NCBI GenBank assembly: GCA_035531675.1
Contig: DATKSL010000010.1
Location: forward strand, 70,124-134,123
Direction of reading: 5' to 3'
From: JAJPIG01 sp035531675
GTDB lineage: Bacteria; Desulfobacterota; Binatia; Binatales; Binataceae
Length of the DNA stretch: 64,000 bases
The position numbers and the translations under genes are program-made. Every line of letters starts with the position of its first letter. Position 1 is the stretch's first letter. Below the pieces are notes generated by a model. That model was not told where the DNA came from and made no database searches. It worked only from the letters and a program-made list of their open reading frames with translations. Positions 41,769 through 51,256 of this stretch are shown one piece after another.

Positions 41769-42284
41769 ATGGTGAGCGAGCGCGAGTCAATCTTTCACGA
41801 GGCGGAAACGCCGCAGGCCTCGCGTGAGCTCGAAGAGCTGCGGGCCGCGGCCGACTACGTGATGCCCTTCGAGGTCGTCCAGCGCCGCGTGATCGACGAC
41901 AACTACGAAGGCCGCATGACCATCGATGCGACGGTGGTGCTGCGAATCGGCAATTCCGAGGAGACCGGGGCGGCGCGCGGCGTCGGCGTCGTGCATGCGC
42001 TCGACCTCGCGCTGCGCAAGGCGCTGCTCAAGTATTTCCCCTATCTCGAACGGGTCCGCGTGACCGAGACCTATACTCACGCCGCCGGCGAATCGACCGA
42101 AGCCGACGTGGTATCGGTCAAGAAGTTCTCCGACGGCGAAATTTCATGGACCACGCTGGCCACCTCCAGCAACTCGGTCGAGGCCGGCTGGCGATCGCTG
42201 CTCGACGGCTACGAATGGCGCATCGCCACCGAGAATCTCAAGCATAAACGCAACACCGCCAACCCGCGCTTGTCGCGGCGTTGA
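41769..42284 (+). CDS. Stand-alone LeuA/CimA regulatory domain protein
   Basis: A 171-residue protein that matches the C-terminal allosteric domain of 2-isopropylmalate and citramalate synthases: YEGRMTIDATVVLRIG near 52, GVGVVHALDLALRKALLKYF near 76-95, the VTETYTHAAGESTEADVVSV strand pair and WTTLATSSNSVEAGWRSLLD near 138-157. The TIM-barrel catalytic domain is absent. It could be a free leucine/isoleucine-sensing subunit or a relic. The ATG at 41769 with AGAGG upstream is preferred over an earlier one at 41676. It is followed 15 bp later by the DCC-domain gene. Confidence 0.75.
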   Translation: MVSERESIFHEAETPQASRELEELRAAADYVMPFEVVQRRVIDDNYEGRMTIDATVVLRIGNSEETGAARGVGVVHALDLALRKALLKYFPYLERVRVTETYTHAAGESTEADVVSVKKFSDGEISWTTLATSSNSVEAGWRSLLDGYEWRIATENLKHKRNTANPRLSRR

Positions 42285-42299
42285 GCCAGGCCAGCCCGT

Positions 42300-42722
42300 A
42301 TGTCCGCTGCGAGTGAAACCTCGGGCCGTGCCGCGCCGGGCCGCCTCGCCGTGCTCTACGACGGCGATTGCGAGGTCTGTCGCACGATGCTCCAGGCGGT
42401 GCGCCAATTCGACAACTCGAGCCAGATCGACGCGCTCGATCTGCACGACCAGAGCGTCGGCGCGGCCTTTCCGGGACTCAACCGGGAGCGCCTGATGCAG
42501 GAGCTGCACGCGGTCGACGACCGCGGACGGGTATTTCGCGGGGCGCGCGCCGTCAACGAGATCCTGCGCCGCCAGTCCGGGTTCGCCGGGCTGCTGGCCT
42601 ATCTGTGGTACGTGCCGGGCTACGCCTGGCTCGCCGACCGGCAATACAAGCGGATTGCGGGCGCGCGCTATCGCTATCAGCCCAAGCGCCCGGTGGAGCC
42701 ATCCGGCGCCGGCTCCGATTGA
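42300..42722 (+). CDS. DCC-type thiol-disulfide oxidoreductase (DUF393)
   Basis: A 140-residue DUF393 protein. The signature LYDGDCEVCRTMLQAV (YDGxCxxC) lies near residues 19-34; members have a thioredoxin-like fold and are thought to be redox-active. A tryptophan/tyrosine-rich C-terminal part (LLAYLWYVPGYAWLADRQYK) could associate with the membrane surface. The stop is 43 bp upstream of cysS. Confidence 0.87.
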   Translation: MSAASETSGRAAPGRLAVLYDGDCEVCRTMLQAVRQFDNSSQIDALDLHDQSVGAAFPGLNRERLMQELHAVDDRGRVFRGARAVNEILRRQSGFAGLLAYLWYVPGYAWLADRQYKRIAGARYRYQPKRPVEPSGAGSD

Positions 42723-42765
42723 ACGCCACCCGCCGAACGCTCATCCTAGGCTGAGCGTGGCATCG

Positions 42766-44226
42766 ATGGGACCGTTCAACATCTTCAATACTCTCACGCG
42801 TCGGGTCGAGCGCTTCGAGCCGCTCAAGCCCCCCGCGGTGACGCTCTACTCATGCGGCCCGACCGTCTACCTGCCGCAGCATCTCGGCAACATGCGCGCC
42901 TACCTGTTCGTCGATACGCTCAGGCGCGCGCTCCGCTTCCACGGCTACGACGTGCGCCACGTGATGAATATCACCGACGTCGGCCATATGACTTCCGATG
43001 AGGACGCGGGCGAGGACAAGATCGAGAAGACCGCGCGGGCCGAAGGCAAGTCGCCGCAGGAAGTGGCGGATTTCTATATCGCGCAGTTCAGGCGCGATTG
43101 CGGATTGCTCAATATAGAACTGCCGCCCGATGCGATCGCGGGGCGTCCGGCCGCGCCGCCGCAGAGCGCGTTATGCCGCGCGACCGACAATATCGGCGAA
43201 ATGATTGCGCTCATCGAGCGGATCATCGCGCACGGCTTCGCGTATCCCAAACCGAGCGGCATCTACTTCGACGTCGAGCGATGGCGCGGCGCGGCGCGAG
43301 TCGGCCGGCTCTCGCGTCAGAGCCTCGACGAGCAGCATACCGGCCAGCGCCTCGAGCATTCGCCCGACAAGAAAAGTCCGCACGATTTCGCGCTGTGGGT
43401 GCTCAATCAACCCGGCCATCTGATGCAATGGGACAGTCCGTGGGGACGCGGCTACCCGGGCTGGCATATCGAGTGCTCCGCGATGTCGATGAAGTACCTG
43501 GGCGAGACTATCGATATTCATACCGGCGGCCTCGACCATATTCCGATTCATCACGAGAACGAGATCGCACAGTCCGAGAGCGCCACCGCGCACCCCTTCG
43601 TCCGTTACTTCGTGCACAATGCCTTCCTGGTCGGGATGGAAGGGGCGAAGATCAGCAAGAGCGCCGGCAAGTTCCCGCTGGTGGCGGACCTGGTGAAAGA
43701 GAGCATAGATCCGCTCGCCTTTCGTCTGTTTTGTTTCGGGGCAAAATATCGCTCAGAGCTGGCCTTCAGTTTGGACGCAGTCCGCGCGGCAAAAAAGAAC
43801 CTCGACTATTTCCAGGAGTTCGCAAGTAATCTGCCCGACGCAGCAATCGATGCGCCTGATTCCCAGTGGGTGGCGGAGTACGAAGAAAAATTCCAAGCGG
43901 CGCTGGCCGACGATTTGAACACGCCGCGGGCATTAGCGGTCGCCTTAGAACTGGTGCATGAGGCGTACACGAGAAACGATAAGAAGATCTGGCCCGCGCT
44001 AAAAGGCTTTGACTCCGTCATGGGGCTCAAGCTTGCGGACGCCCTTAAGGACGCACTGGCGCAATTCCCCGCACACGTGCTGGAACTTAAGAAACGGCGA
44101 GAAGAAGCAAGAGCCGCCCGTGACTTCAAACAGGCCGACGATTTGCGAAAGCAACTTTCGGCGCTGGGTTACGAGGTCAAGGATACCTCGGGCGAGTCGA
44201 TGATACAGCGTCGGAGAAATCCGTGA
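42766..44226 (+). CDS. cysS: Cysteine--tRNA ligase
   Basis: A 486-residue class I synthetase. The HIGH equivalent is LPQHLGNMRAYLFVD near 36, the first zinc ligand lies in YSCGPTVY near 27, another set in HIECSAMSMKYLGE near 227 with HHENEIAQSE near 254, and KMSKS is KISKSAGKFP near 287. The C-terminal DALR-type helical domain is complete. A GTG at 42757 would add three residues. From about 43680 to the stop the DNA is richer in A/T and codon use changes, although the protein reads through. Confidence 0.95.
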   Translation: MGPFNIFNTLTRRVERFEPLKPPAVTLYSCGPTVYLPQHLGNMRAYLFVDTLRRALRFHGYDVRHVMNITDVGHMTSDEDAGEDKIEKTARAEGKSPQEVADFYIAQFRRDCGLLNIELPPDAIAGRPAAPPQSALCRATDNIGEMIALIERIIAHGFAYPKPSGIYFDVERWRGAARVGRLSRQSLDEQHTGQRLEHSPDKKSPHDFALWVLNQPGHLMQWDSPWGRGYPGWHIECSAMSMKYLGETIDIHTGGLDHIPIHHENEIAQSESATAHPFVRYFVHNAFLVGMEGAKISKSAGKFPLVADLVKESIDPLAFRLFCFGAKYRSELAFSLDAVRAAKKNLDYFQEFASNLPDAAIDAPDSQWVAEYEEKFQAALADDLNTPRALAVALELVHEAYTRNDKKIWPALKGFDSVMGLKLADALKDALAQFPAHVLELKKRREEARAARDFKQADDLRKQLSALGYEVKDTSGESMIQRRRNP

Positions 44227-44351
44227 GCCGCAGCGGTCACTTCCGGTCCCGGGCCAACCAGCTTGACGCGAGCGTCAGCTTGGTCCTAGTTACCTTGATA
44301 CACTGGGTCGAGCTTTCCTAGAATCAATCTAAGGATCTCACAAGAGCTACC

Positions 44352-45224
44352 ATGCCTATTCATCTCAAAACTTTTGACACCCGCCTCGGCACCCATGACA
44401 CGCCCGAAGTCCGCCACCTCAGCCCCGAGAACGCCCCCTACTATTTGCCGGTCGGTGACGAGGTCGAAATCTTCACCGCCGCCTACCGGGCGCGATTGCC
44501 GGTGCTGCTCAAGGGGCCGACCGGATGCGGCAAGACGCGCTTCGTCGAGCATATGGCGCACAAGCTCGCCGACGAGCCCAACGGTCCCAACGAATTGATC
44601 ACGGTCGCCTGCCATGAAGACCTGACCGGCAGCGACCTGGTCGGACGCTTTCTGATCCAGGCGGACGAGACCGTATGGGTCGACGGTCCGCTGACGCAGG
44701 CGGTGCGGCGCGGCGCGATCTGCTACCTCGACGAGGTGGTCGAGGCGCGCAAGGACACCACCGTGCTGATCCATCCACTGTCGGACCATCGGCGCATCCT
44801 GCCGATCGAAAAGCGCGGCGAAACCCTGCAGGCCCATCCCGGCTTCCTGCTCTGCATCTCGTACAATCCCGGCTACCAGAGCATCCAGAAAAACCTCAAG
44901 CATTCCACCCGCCAGCGCTTCATAACGATCGAATTCAACTACCCGCCGGCCGACAAGGAGACCGCCATCATCGCGCACGAGGCCGGGGTCGACGCCGACA
45001 TGGCGGGCCAGCTCGCGCTGTTGGGCGAGAAGGTGCGCAACCTCAAGGCCTCGGGCCTCGAGGAGGGGGTCTCGACGCGGTTGTTGATTTACGCCGGTGA
45101 GCTGATTTGCCAGGGCATCACGCCGCAGCGCGCCGCGACGGTCGCGGTCACCTGGTCGCTGACCGACGAGCCCGAGAGCAAGCGGGCGATCGACGAAGTC
45201 GTCAAGGCGATTTTTCCGGCCTGA
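44352..45224 (+). CDS. CbbQ/NirQ/NorQ-type MoxR AAA+ ATPase
   Basis: A 290-residue MoxR-family AAA+ ATPase of the CbbQ/NorQ clade. Walker A is GPTGCGKT near 54, Walker B ICYLDEVVEARKD near 125, and the arginine-finger region NLKHSTRQRFITIEF near 184. These ATPases work with a von Willebrand-domain partner (CbbO, NorD) as chaperones that activate Rubisco or nitric-oxide reductase. No such partner, Rubisco or nor/nir gene is present in this window. A C-terminal domain (CbbQ_C) is visible near 230-285. Threonine aldolase starts 9 bp after the stop. Confidence 0.88.
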   Translation: MPIHLKTFDTRLGTHDTPEVRHLSPENAPYYLPVGDEVEIFTAAYRARLPVLLKGPTGCGKTRFVEHMAHKLADEPNGPNELITVACHEDLTGSDLVGRFLIQADETVWVDGPLTQAVRRGAICYLDEVVEARKDTTVLIHPLSDHRRILPIEKRGETLQAHPGFLLCISYNPGYQSIQKNLKHSTRQRFITIEFNYPPADKETAIIAHEAGVDADMAGQLALLGEKVRNLKASGLEEGVSTRLLIYAGELICQGITPQRAATVAVTWSLTDEPESKRAIDEVVKAIFPA

Positions 45225-45232
45225 CCAGACGA

Positions 45233-46294
<1,062 letters not shown>

Positions 46295-46301
46295 GCTGCC
46301 G

Positions 46302-47084
46302 ATGGATTCGCTCGACTCGCTGTTCTCGCTGCGCGGCCATCTGGGACTCGTTACCGGCGCCTCCTCCGGGCTGGGCGTCGAATGTGCTTATGCGCTGGCA
46401 ATCGCGGGCGCCGACGTCGCCCTGGTCGCGCGCCGCGCCGAACGGGTCGCGGCGCTGGCGGCCGAGCTGCGCGAAAAGTATCGGGTGCGGAGCTTAGCGA
46501 TGGCCTGCGACGTCACCGACGATGAAGCGATCGCGCGCGCGCTCGCCCGCATCCGGACGGAGCTGGGCGAGATCGACATCCTGATCAACAACGCCGGCAT
46601 CTCGCCCACCGGTCCGGCCGAGAAGTTCCCGCGCGCGGATTGGGACGCGACTATCGCGACCAATCTGACCGCGCCGATGGTGTTGTCACAGCAAGTCGCG
46701 GCGCGGCTGATCGAGCTGGGACGCCCGGGGCGGATAATCAACATCACCTCGGTGCTGGCCGCGCACGGCAGCGCCGTCTACCGGCTGGCCTCCTACACCG
46801 CCGCCAAAGGCGCGCTGGCGAATCTCACGCGCCAGCTCGCGATCGAATGGGCGCGCTACGGAATCCTAGTCAACGCGATCGCGCCCGGATGGATTCCGAC
46901 CGAGGCCACCGCCGGCGGAATCGCCAAGCCGAAATGGCGCGAGCGGATGGAAACCTTCACGCCGATGGCGCGGCTGGGCCGGCCCGAGGAGATTCGCGGC
47001 GCGGTGATTTATCTCGCCAGCCCGGCGGCCAGTTACGTGACCGGCACGACGATCGCGGTCGACGGCGGCTATCAGGCATGGTAG
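46302..47084 (+). CDS. Short-chain dehydrogenase/reductase
   Basis: A 260-residue classical SDR with GASSGLG near 20, NNAG near 95 and the catalytic SVLAAHGSAVYRLASYTAAK near 149 (Ser-Tyr-Lys). The C-terminus GTTIAVDGGYQAW is standard. It probably uses NAD(P)H on a hydroxy/keto substrate. It lies between threonine aldolase and an amino-acid permease, which suggests an amino-acid-derived substrate, though this is only context. Confidence 0.87.
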   Translation: MDSLDSLFSLRGHLGLVTGASSGLGVECAYALAIAGADVALVARRAERVAALAAELREKYRVRSLAMACDVTDDEAIARALARIRTELGEIDILINNAGISPTGPAEKFPRADWDATIATNLTAPMVLSQQVAARLIELGRPGRIINITSVLAAHGSAVYRLASYTAAKGALANLTRQLAIEWARYGILVNAIAPGWIPTEATAGGIAKPKWRERMETFTPMARLGRPEEIRGAVIYLASPAASYVTGTTIAVDGGYQAW

Positions 47085-47145
47085 CGAGGCTGACGCAGCG
47101 CCGCGCGGCTTGCCGACCATCAACCTGAGCTATGGTTCCCGCACT

Positions 47146-48603
47146 ATGAACGATGCCATGCATGAGCTGAAAGCGCAGCTTTTGCGGCGCAAGCCGACCG
47201 CGACGCTGATGGCCGAGGCGGCCACGCCGGGCGGCCTCAAGCGCGCGCTGGGCGCGCTCGATCTGACCGCGCTCGGCATCGGCGCGATCGTCGGGGCCGG
47301 CATCTTCGTGCTGACCGGCGTGGCGGCGAGCAAGTATGCCGGGCCGGCGGTGATGCTCTCGTTCTGCGTGTCGGGCTTTGCGTGTGCGATGGCGGCGCTG
47401 TGCTACGCGGAGTTCGCCGCGATGATCCCGGTCGCCGGCAGCGCCTATTCATATTCCTATGCGACCATGGGCGAGCTGGTCGGCTGGATTATCGGCTGGG
47501 ACCTGGTGCTCGAATATGCGGTCGGGGCGGCGGCGGTGGCGGTCGGATGGTCGGGCTACCTGCGCGTGATCCTGGAGGGGCTGGGGATTCATCTGCCGGT
47601 CGCGCTGACCCATGCTCCGGGTTCGGCGCCGGGTGCGATTATCGATCTGCCGGCGCTGCTGATCGTGCTGATCGTGTCGGGAATCCTGTATGTCGGGATT
47701 TCGGAGAGCGCGCGCTTCAATTCGCTGATCGTCGCGATCAAGCTGCTGGTGATCGGGATGGTGATCGTGGTGGGCGCCTTCTACGTGCAGCCGGCCAACT
47801 GGAGCCCGTTCGCGCCGTTCGGATGGAGCGGGGTGATGAAGGGGGCGGCGGTGATCTTCTTCGCCTATATCGGTTTCGACGCGGTCTCGACCGCGGCCGA
47901 GGAAGTCATCGATCCCAACCGCAACCTGCCGATCGGGATTCTGGGCTCGCTGTTCGTCTGCACGCTCTTGTATGTGGCGGTCGCCGCGGTGGTGACCGGG
48001 ATGGTGCCGGCGCGGATGCTCGATATCAATGCGCCGCTGGCTTCGGCCTTCGTGCTACGCGGGCTGCGCGCGCTGTCGGGAATCATCTCGGTGGGCGCGG
48101 TCGCCGGGCTGACCTCGGTGCTGCTGGTGCTGCTGCTCGGACAATCGCGCATCTTCTATGCGATCTCGCGCGACGGTCTGCTGCCGCCGGCCTTCAGCCG
48201 GGTGCATCCGCGTTACCAGACGCCCTACATCCCGACCGTCCTGACCGGCATCCTGGTGGCGACCGCGGCCGCGCTGCTGCCGATCCAGGAGATCGCCGAG
48301 CTGACCAATATCGGCACGCTGTTCGCCTTCGTGCTGGTATGCCTGGGCCTCTGGATCCTGCGCCATGTCGAGCCCGATATGGCGCGGCCGTTCCGCACCC
48401 CGCTGGTGCCGCTGGTGCCGATTCTGGGGGCGCTGTTCTGCGGCTACCTGATGACGAGCCTGCCGCTGGTGACGTGGTACCGGTTTTTCATCTGGATGGC
48501 GATCGGGCTCGCGATCTATTTCAGCTACGGGCGCTTCCATAGCCGGGTCGCGGCCGCGGCGGGAAAGCTCGAGGGCGAGCGGGCCGCGGCGCGCCGCGTC
48601 TGA
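47146..48603 (+). CDS. APC-family amino acid permease (CAT-like)
   Basis: A 485-residue inner-membrane transporter with about 12-14 hydrophobic segments. The first transmembrane motif LTALGIGAIVGAGIFVLTG (residues about 39-57) is the signature of the cationic amino acid transporter/YfnA group, and FFAYIGFDAVSTAAEE near 240 with NRNLPIGILGSL near 267 are also typical. Likely an amino-acid:H+ symporter. The ATG at 47146 gives MNDAMHELKAQLLRR, a usual start; a TTG at 47110 lies upstream. Last gene of the cbbQ-ltaE-SDR unit. Confidence 0.9.
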   Translation: MNDAMHELKAQLLRRKPTATLMAEAATPGGLKRALGALDLTALGIGAIVGAGIFVLTGVAASKYAGPAVMLSFCVSGFACAMAALCYAEFAAMIPVAGSAYSYSYATMGELVGWIIGWDLVLEYAVGAAAVAVGWSGYLRVILEGLGIHLPVALTHAPGSAPGAIIDLPALLIVLIVSGILYVGISESARFNSLIVAIKLLVIGMVIVVGAFYVQPANWSPFAPFGWSGVMKGAAVIFFAYIGFDAVSTAAEEVIDPNRNLPIGILGSLFVCTLLYVAVAAVVTGMVPARMLDINAPLASAFVLRGLRALSGIISVGAVAGLTSVLLVLLLGQSRIFYAISRDGLLPPAFSRVHPRYQTPYIPTVLTGILVATAAALLPIQEIAELTNIGTLFAFVLVCLGLWILRHVEPDMARPFRTPLVPLVPILGALFCGYLMTSLPLVTWYRFFIWMAIGLAIYFSYGRFHSRVAAAAGKLEGERAAARRV

Positions 48604-48671
48604 GTAGCGGGCCGCCCCCGCGCCGGCGCGCTTTGTCTTGACTTACAGGGCTTGGCGAGTCTATCCAGAAC

Positions 48672-48700
48672 TTGACCCAACGTAAGAACCGTTTTCAAAT
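48672..48700 (+). promoter_or_regulatory. Candidate sigma-70-like promoter of the SDR operon
   Basis: TTGACC (48672-48677) and TCAAAT (48695-48700) are separated by 17 bases and lie about 25 bp before the SDR start codon at 48725. The -35 matches five of six positions and the -10 four of six. Confidence 0.3.
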
Positions 48701-48724
48701 CCGGCAAAAGAGGAAGCTCAAGCG

Positions 48725-49663
48725 ATGGCACTATTGGACGGAAAAGTAGCGATTGTTACCGGCGCGGGCCGTGGTATCGGACGCGAGGAAGCGCTGTTGA
48801 TGGCAAAACAGGGCGCTAAGGTCGTGGTCAACGATCTCGGCGGCCATTTCGACGGCACCGGACAGTCGCGCTCGCCGGCCGAAGACGTGGTCAAGGAGAT
48901 TCGCAACGGCGGCGGCGAGGCGGTCGCCAACTACGAGAGCGTCAGCGATTTCAAGTCCGCCAAGCGCATCATGGAGTGCGCGCTCGACAACTTCGGCAAG
49001 CTCAATATCGTGGTCAACAACGCCGGCATCCTGCGCGATCGAATGATCTTCAACATGAGCGAGGAAGACTTCGATGCGGTCATCTCGGTCCATCTCAAGG
49101 GCTCCTTCAACATGGCGCGCCATACCGCGGCCTACTGGCGCGAGCAGCACAAGAACGGCAACCTGCTGAACGGCCGCATCATCAACACCAGCTCGGATTC
49201 GGGCTTGCTCGGCAATGCCGGCCAGGTGAACTATGGCGCCGCCAAGGCGGCGCTGGCGGCGATGGCGATCATTCTCGATCGCGAGTTGTCCCGCTACGGC
49301 GTGACGGTCAACGCGGTCGCGCCGCTGGCCCGCACCCGCATGACGGTCGAGGCGACGCCGCAGATTGGCGCCGCGATGGGCGAGGCGAAGCCCAATCAGC
49401 TCGACCCGCACAGTCCCGCTCACGTCGCGCCGGTGGTCTGCTGGCTGGCGAGCGACGACGCCAAGGATGTGCATGGCGAGGTCTTCCGCGCCGGCATCGG
49501 CACGGTCTGGCTGATGAAGGGCTGGCACTCGGTCGCCAAGGTGCAGCAGCGCGGCGCGATCTGGGATCCGACCGCTCTCGGAGTGCGGCTCAAAGAGGAG
49601 CTGGCCAAGGGGCTGACCAAGAAGGAGAGCATGTCCGAGGCGATGGCCGAGGGCGCGGAATAA
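48725..49663 (+). CDS. SDR family oxidoreductase (hydroxysteroid/multifunctional-type)
   Basis: A 312-residue SDR. GAGRGIGREEALLMAKQGAK gives the NAD(P) loop and VVVNDLGGHFDGTGQS is the usual motif of the 17-beta-hydroxysteroid dehydrogenase type 4 and (3R)-hydroxyacyl-CoA dehydrogenase group. The active site is TSSDSGLLGNAGQVNYGAAK near 155. A C-terminal extension of about 50 residues (WLMKGWHSVAKVQQRGAIWD onward) is beyond the fold. Likely a 3-hydroxyacyl-CoA or sterol-like dehydrogenase. AAGAGGAAG sits before the ATG. It heads a unit with the LMW-PTP, CoA-binding and NUDIX genes. Confidence 0.87.
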   Translation: MALLDGKVAIVTGAGRGIGREEALLMAKQGAKVVVNDLGGHFDGTGQSRSPAEDVVKEIRNGGGEAVANYESVSDFKSAKRIMECALDNFGKLNIVVNNAGILRDRMIFNMSEEDFDAVISVHLKGSFNMARHTAAYWREQHKNGNLLNGRIINTSSDSGLLGNAGQVNYGAAKAALAAMAIILDRELSRYGVTVNAVAPLARTRMTVEATPQIGAAMGEAKPNQLDPHSPAHVAPVVCWLASDDAKDVHGEVFRAGIGTVWLMKGWHSVAKVQQRGAIWDPTALGVRLKEELAKGLTKKESMSEAMAEGAE

Positions 49664-49676
49664 TCGCACTGGGTCT

Positions 49677-50201
49677 GTGACGGTGCCCGACGACGCCGGT
49701 GGCGCGAGCCACCCTCCAGCGCGCTTTCGCTCAGTGCTGCTGATCTGCGCGGCCAACACCGCCCGCAGTGTGATGGCCGAGCATCTGCTGATGCGCGAGC
49801 TGCGCGCCCGCGGCGCTGGCGATCGGGTCGCGGTGCGCTCGGCAGGAATCGCCGCCTATGCGCGCGACGGCGCACTGGTTTCGCTGGATACGCGGATGGT
49901 GCTGCGCGGCGAAGGATTTGCCGTTGACGACGAGCTGACATCGACCGACTTGAAGCGCCATCCCGAGATGCTGGAGCAGGCCGACCTGGTACTCGCGATG
50001 ACCGCGGCGCAGGCCGATGAGCTGCGCACGCGCTTCGCGCACGTCAGCCTGCCCGCGCTCGATACCCTGAAAAGCTTTGCCGGTGAGAGCGGCGATATCG
50101 CCGACCCGGTCGAGCAGGGACACGAGGCCTTCTCGAGCTGTTGCGATGAGATCAAGCGGCTGGTGCCGCGGGTCGCCGACCGGCTGCTGACCGGAAGTTA
50201 G
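49677..50201 (+). CDS. Low-molecular-weight protein tyrosine phosphatase/arsenate reductase-like
   Basis: A 174-residue LMW-PTP fold protein. The phosphate-binding loop is CAANTARSVMAEHL near 24-37 (C-x5-R-S), with NxxRS as in arsenate reductases (ArsC of the thioredoxin-dependent class), and DIADPVEQGHEAF near 140 holds the general-acid aspartate. LMW phosphatases and arsenate reductases share this fold, so the choice is open. The start is GTG. The next gene starts right after its stop. Confidence 0.82.
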   Translation: MTVPDDAGGASHPPARFRSVLLICAANTARSVMAEHLLMRELRARGAGDRVAVRSAGIAAYARDGALVSLDTRMVLRGEGFAVDDELTSTDLKRHPEMLEQADLVLAMTAAQADELRTRFAHVSLPALDTLKSFAGESGDIADPVEQGHEAFSSCCDEIKRLVPRVADRLLTGS

Positions 50202-50648
50202 ATGGCGCCGGACGAGTTTCTTAATCCTTCCGACGACGAGATTCGCGCCATCCTCTCGCGCCCGACGACCGTGGCGGTGATCGGCTGCTCGGATAAGCCC
50301 GCGCGCGACAGCCTGATGATCGCGAAGCTGCTGCACGACAAGGGTTTCCGGGTGATCCCGGTCAACCCGGCGCTGCCGCCCGACGCGCTGACCGGCGTGC
50401 TCGGCGAGCGCGCCTACCCGGACCTGCTTTCGATTCCTGAGCCGGTCGAGATTGCCGACGTCTTCCGCCAGCCCGAGCATCTGCCGGCGATCGTCGAGCA
50501 GGCGATTCGCAAGCCGGTGCGAGTGCTGTGGTGCCAACTGGGAGTCGTCAACCTGGCGGCGGCGCGCAGCGCGCAGGCGGCGGGAATCAAGGTCGTGATG
50601 GATCGCTGCCCGGCGATCGAATATCGACGCCTGTTCCGCAGACCATGA
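50202..50648 (+). CDS. CoA-binding protein (YccU-like)
   Basis: A 148-residue CoA_binding_2 protein. The Rossmann motif VAVIGCSDKPARDS lies near 25, KLLHDKGFRVIPVNP near 44, and VLWCQLGVVNLAAA near 108. Proteins of this type bind CoA and related nucleotides; no catalysis is assigned. It starts immediately after the LMW-PTP stop. Confidence 0.87.
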   Translation: MAPDEFLNPSDDEIRAILSRPTTVAVIGCSDKPARDSLMIAKLLHDKGFRVIPVNPALPPDALTGVLGERAYPDLLSIPEPVEIADVFRQPEHLPAIVEQAIRKPVRVLWCQLGVVNLAAARSAQAAGIKVVMDRCPAIEYRRLFRRP

Positions 50649-50673
50649 GTCGGACCGACGGTTCGATGCGGAG

Positions 50674-51237
50674 GTGCGCGTGAAGCCCGGCAAGTGGGAC
50701 ATTCTCGACGACGATCGCCTGGTCACCACGCCGATCTTCGACCTCTCGCGGCGCCGCTCGCGCCATGCGCGCCGTGGGACCCGCGACTTTTACGTGCTCA
50801 CTGCGCCGGCGTGGGTGAATATCATTCCGCTTACCGCCGACGGCCGGATTGTTTTCGTCCGCCAGTGGCGCCACGGTATCAGCGATCTGACGCTGGAAAT
50901 CCCGGGTGGGATGGTCGATCCGGGCGAGATGCCGAAAGCCGCGGCGCGGCGCGAGATGCGCGAGGAATGCGGCTTTGATTCCAGACGCATCATTTCGCTG
51001 GGACGGGTGCATCCGAATCCCGCTATCCAGCCCAACTGGTGCTACACCTTCCTGGCCCTCGATGCGCACGTTTCCGGCAGCCCCGAGCCCGGAGCCGACG
51101 AAGAGACCGAGGTTGTAATGGTCGCGAGGCAGCGGGTCGCCGGCCTGATCGCGTCGGGCAAGATCACGCACGCACTGGTGATCGCCGGGTTCGCCCTGTT
51201 CGACCTCTACCAGCGCAAGCCGCGCCGCGCGCACTGA
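50674..51237 (+). CDS. NUDIX hydrolase (ADP-ribose pyrophosphatase-like)
   Basis: A 187-residue NUDIX hydrolase. The box is complete: GGMVDPGEMPKAAARREMRE followed by ECGF, residues about 78-101. The preceding IIPLTADGRIVFVRQWRHGI is typical of ADP-ribose and nucleoside-diphosphate-sugar pyrophosphatases. The start is a GTG at 50674 (an alternative GTG at 50680). It is convergent with the permease gene to the right, with 19 bp between stops. Confidence 0.88.
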   Translation: MRVKPGKWDILDDDRLVTTPIFDLSRRRSRHARRGTRDFYVLTAPAWVNIIPLTADGRIVFVRQWRHGISDLTLEIPGGMVDPGEMPKAAARREMREECGFDSRRIISLGRVHPNPAIQPNWCYTFLALDAHVSGSPEPGADEETEVVMVARQRVAGLIASGKITHALVIAGFALFDLYQRKPRRAH

Positions 51238-51256
51238 GTACGCGGCATTCCCGGCG

